6,173 nucleotides of DNA from DATJUF01 sp035524095 (GTDB lineage: Bacteria > Desulfobacterota > Binatia > Binatales > Binataceae): positions 1 through 6,173 of the forward strand of contig DATKPK010000226.1 in assembly GCA_035524095.1 (NCBI GenBank), in the 5' to 3' direction. The translations under genes and the position numbers were made by a program. The notes beneath the pieces were generated by a model. That model made no database searches, had not been told where the DNA came from, and saw nothing but the letters and a program-made list of their open reading frames with translations. Below, piece by piece: positions 6,046-6,173 of the stretch; positions within the stretch are counted from its first letter, which is position 1; each line of letters opens with the position of its first letter.

Positions 6046-6173
6046 TCGCCTTTCCGATTTTCCGCAGTCAAATCAAGCGGTTGGACATTATCCGACTCCT
6101 AAAGTATGCCATATGTATGCTTTTTAAGCAACTTCGGCCGGAATTTCCGCATTAAAGCTTGCTTGGGCCGTTG

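Larger units (their letters stand above)
5807..6173. other. Intergenic right end without a convincing protein gene
   Basis: No open frame here resembles a protein. The two longest plus-strand frames run through the tRNA-like segment and have no SD. Near 5926 there is a perfect TTGACA without a fitting -10 partner, and a second weaker pair lies closer to the tRNA fragment. A TTTCCGCA octamer occurs twice (6059-6066 and 6144-6151), and two small inverted repeats occur at 6118-6130 and 6139-6149. None of these is strong enough to name. GC here is about 50% in the counted lines, below ispG and tal. Confidence 0.6.

Noticed and set aside
6046..6099. Completion of the tRNA-Ser with a 30-nt variable arm and an acceptor strand ending at 6099.
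   Set aside because: The acceptor pairs only five of seven, the T-stem fails, and no TTCGAAT-like loop is present.
6118..6130. Inverted repeat TGCTT-TTT-AAGCA as a terminator.
   Set aside because: The stem is short and AT-rich, and no T-run follows it on either strand.
6059..6151. TTTCCGCA direct repeat as an attachment site pair.
   Set aside because: Eight bases over a 85-base distance is within chance, and the flanks do not match.
5939..6155. Two overlapping plus-strand open frames of 62-65 codons.
   Set aside because: Both run through the tRNA-like segment, lack an SD, and show no protein-like pattern.

Overview
The window looks like an ordinary chromosomal housekeeping segment from a Gram-negative-type bacterium, at roughly 55-58% GC in the hand-counted gene segments. 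It has bacterial isoprenoid (MEP), folate and lysine/peptidoglycan genes with SD-like sites and no introns. IspG has the longer YRI...RYNPG form and an ADLGLWC-type C-terminus. Together with a DapL-type lysine route, this resembles uncultured soil lineages such as Binatota/Desulfobacterota or Planctomycetes-like groups. That placement is from memory of family sequences and is weak.

Layout. Positions 1-182 are a leader with a tentative promoter. ispG (183-1331, +) encodes the penultimate enzyme of the MEP pathway. It meets head-on a block of five minus-strand genes. Read in their own direction these are: an acetyl-CoA hydrolase/CoA-transferase family protein (5806-4412); dapL, LL-diaminopimelate aminotransferase (4312-3134); folK, HPPK (3124-2567); a small transaldolase (2570-1920); and a stand-alone HslV/proteasome-like Ntn-hydrolase (1906-1328). 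The last four are packed tightly (9-nt gap, 4-nt ATGA overlap, 13-nt gap), so they are probably one transcript. The CoA-transferase lies 99 nt upstream and may or may not share it. The stop codons of ispG and the HslV-like gene overlap within four bases.

The right end (5807-6173) has no convincing protein gene. It contains a well-formed 5' half of a serine tRNA with anticodon CGA (6000-6045), with no recognisable variable arm, T-arm or acceptor 3' strand after it. I read it as a truncated tRNA, possibly a recombination or integration scar.

The genes do not form a single pathway. They supply isoprenoid precursor, diaminopimelate, dihydrofolate precursor, pentose-phosphate carbon and acyl-CoA exchange. 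I found no convincing new multi-gene system. The two items most worth a second look are the orphan HslV-like peptidase, with a predicted N-terminal serine nucleophile and no HslU beside it, and the half tRNA-Ser.
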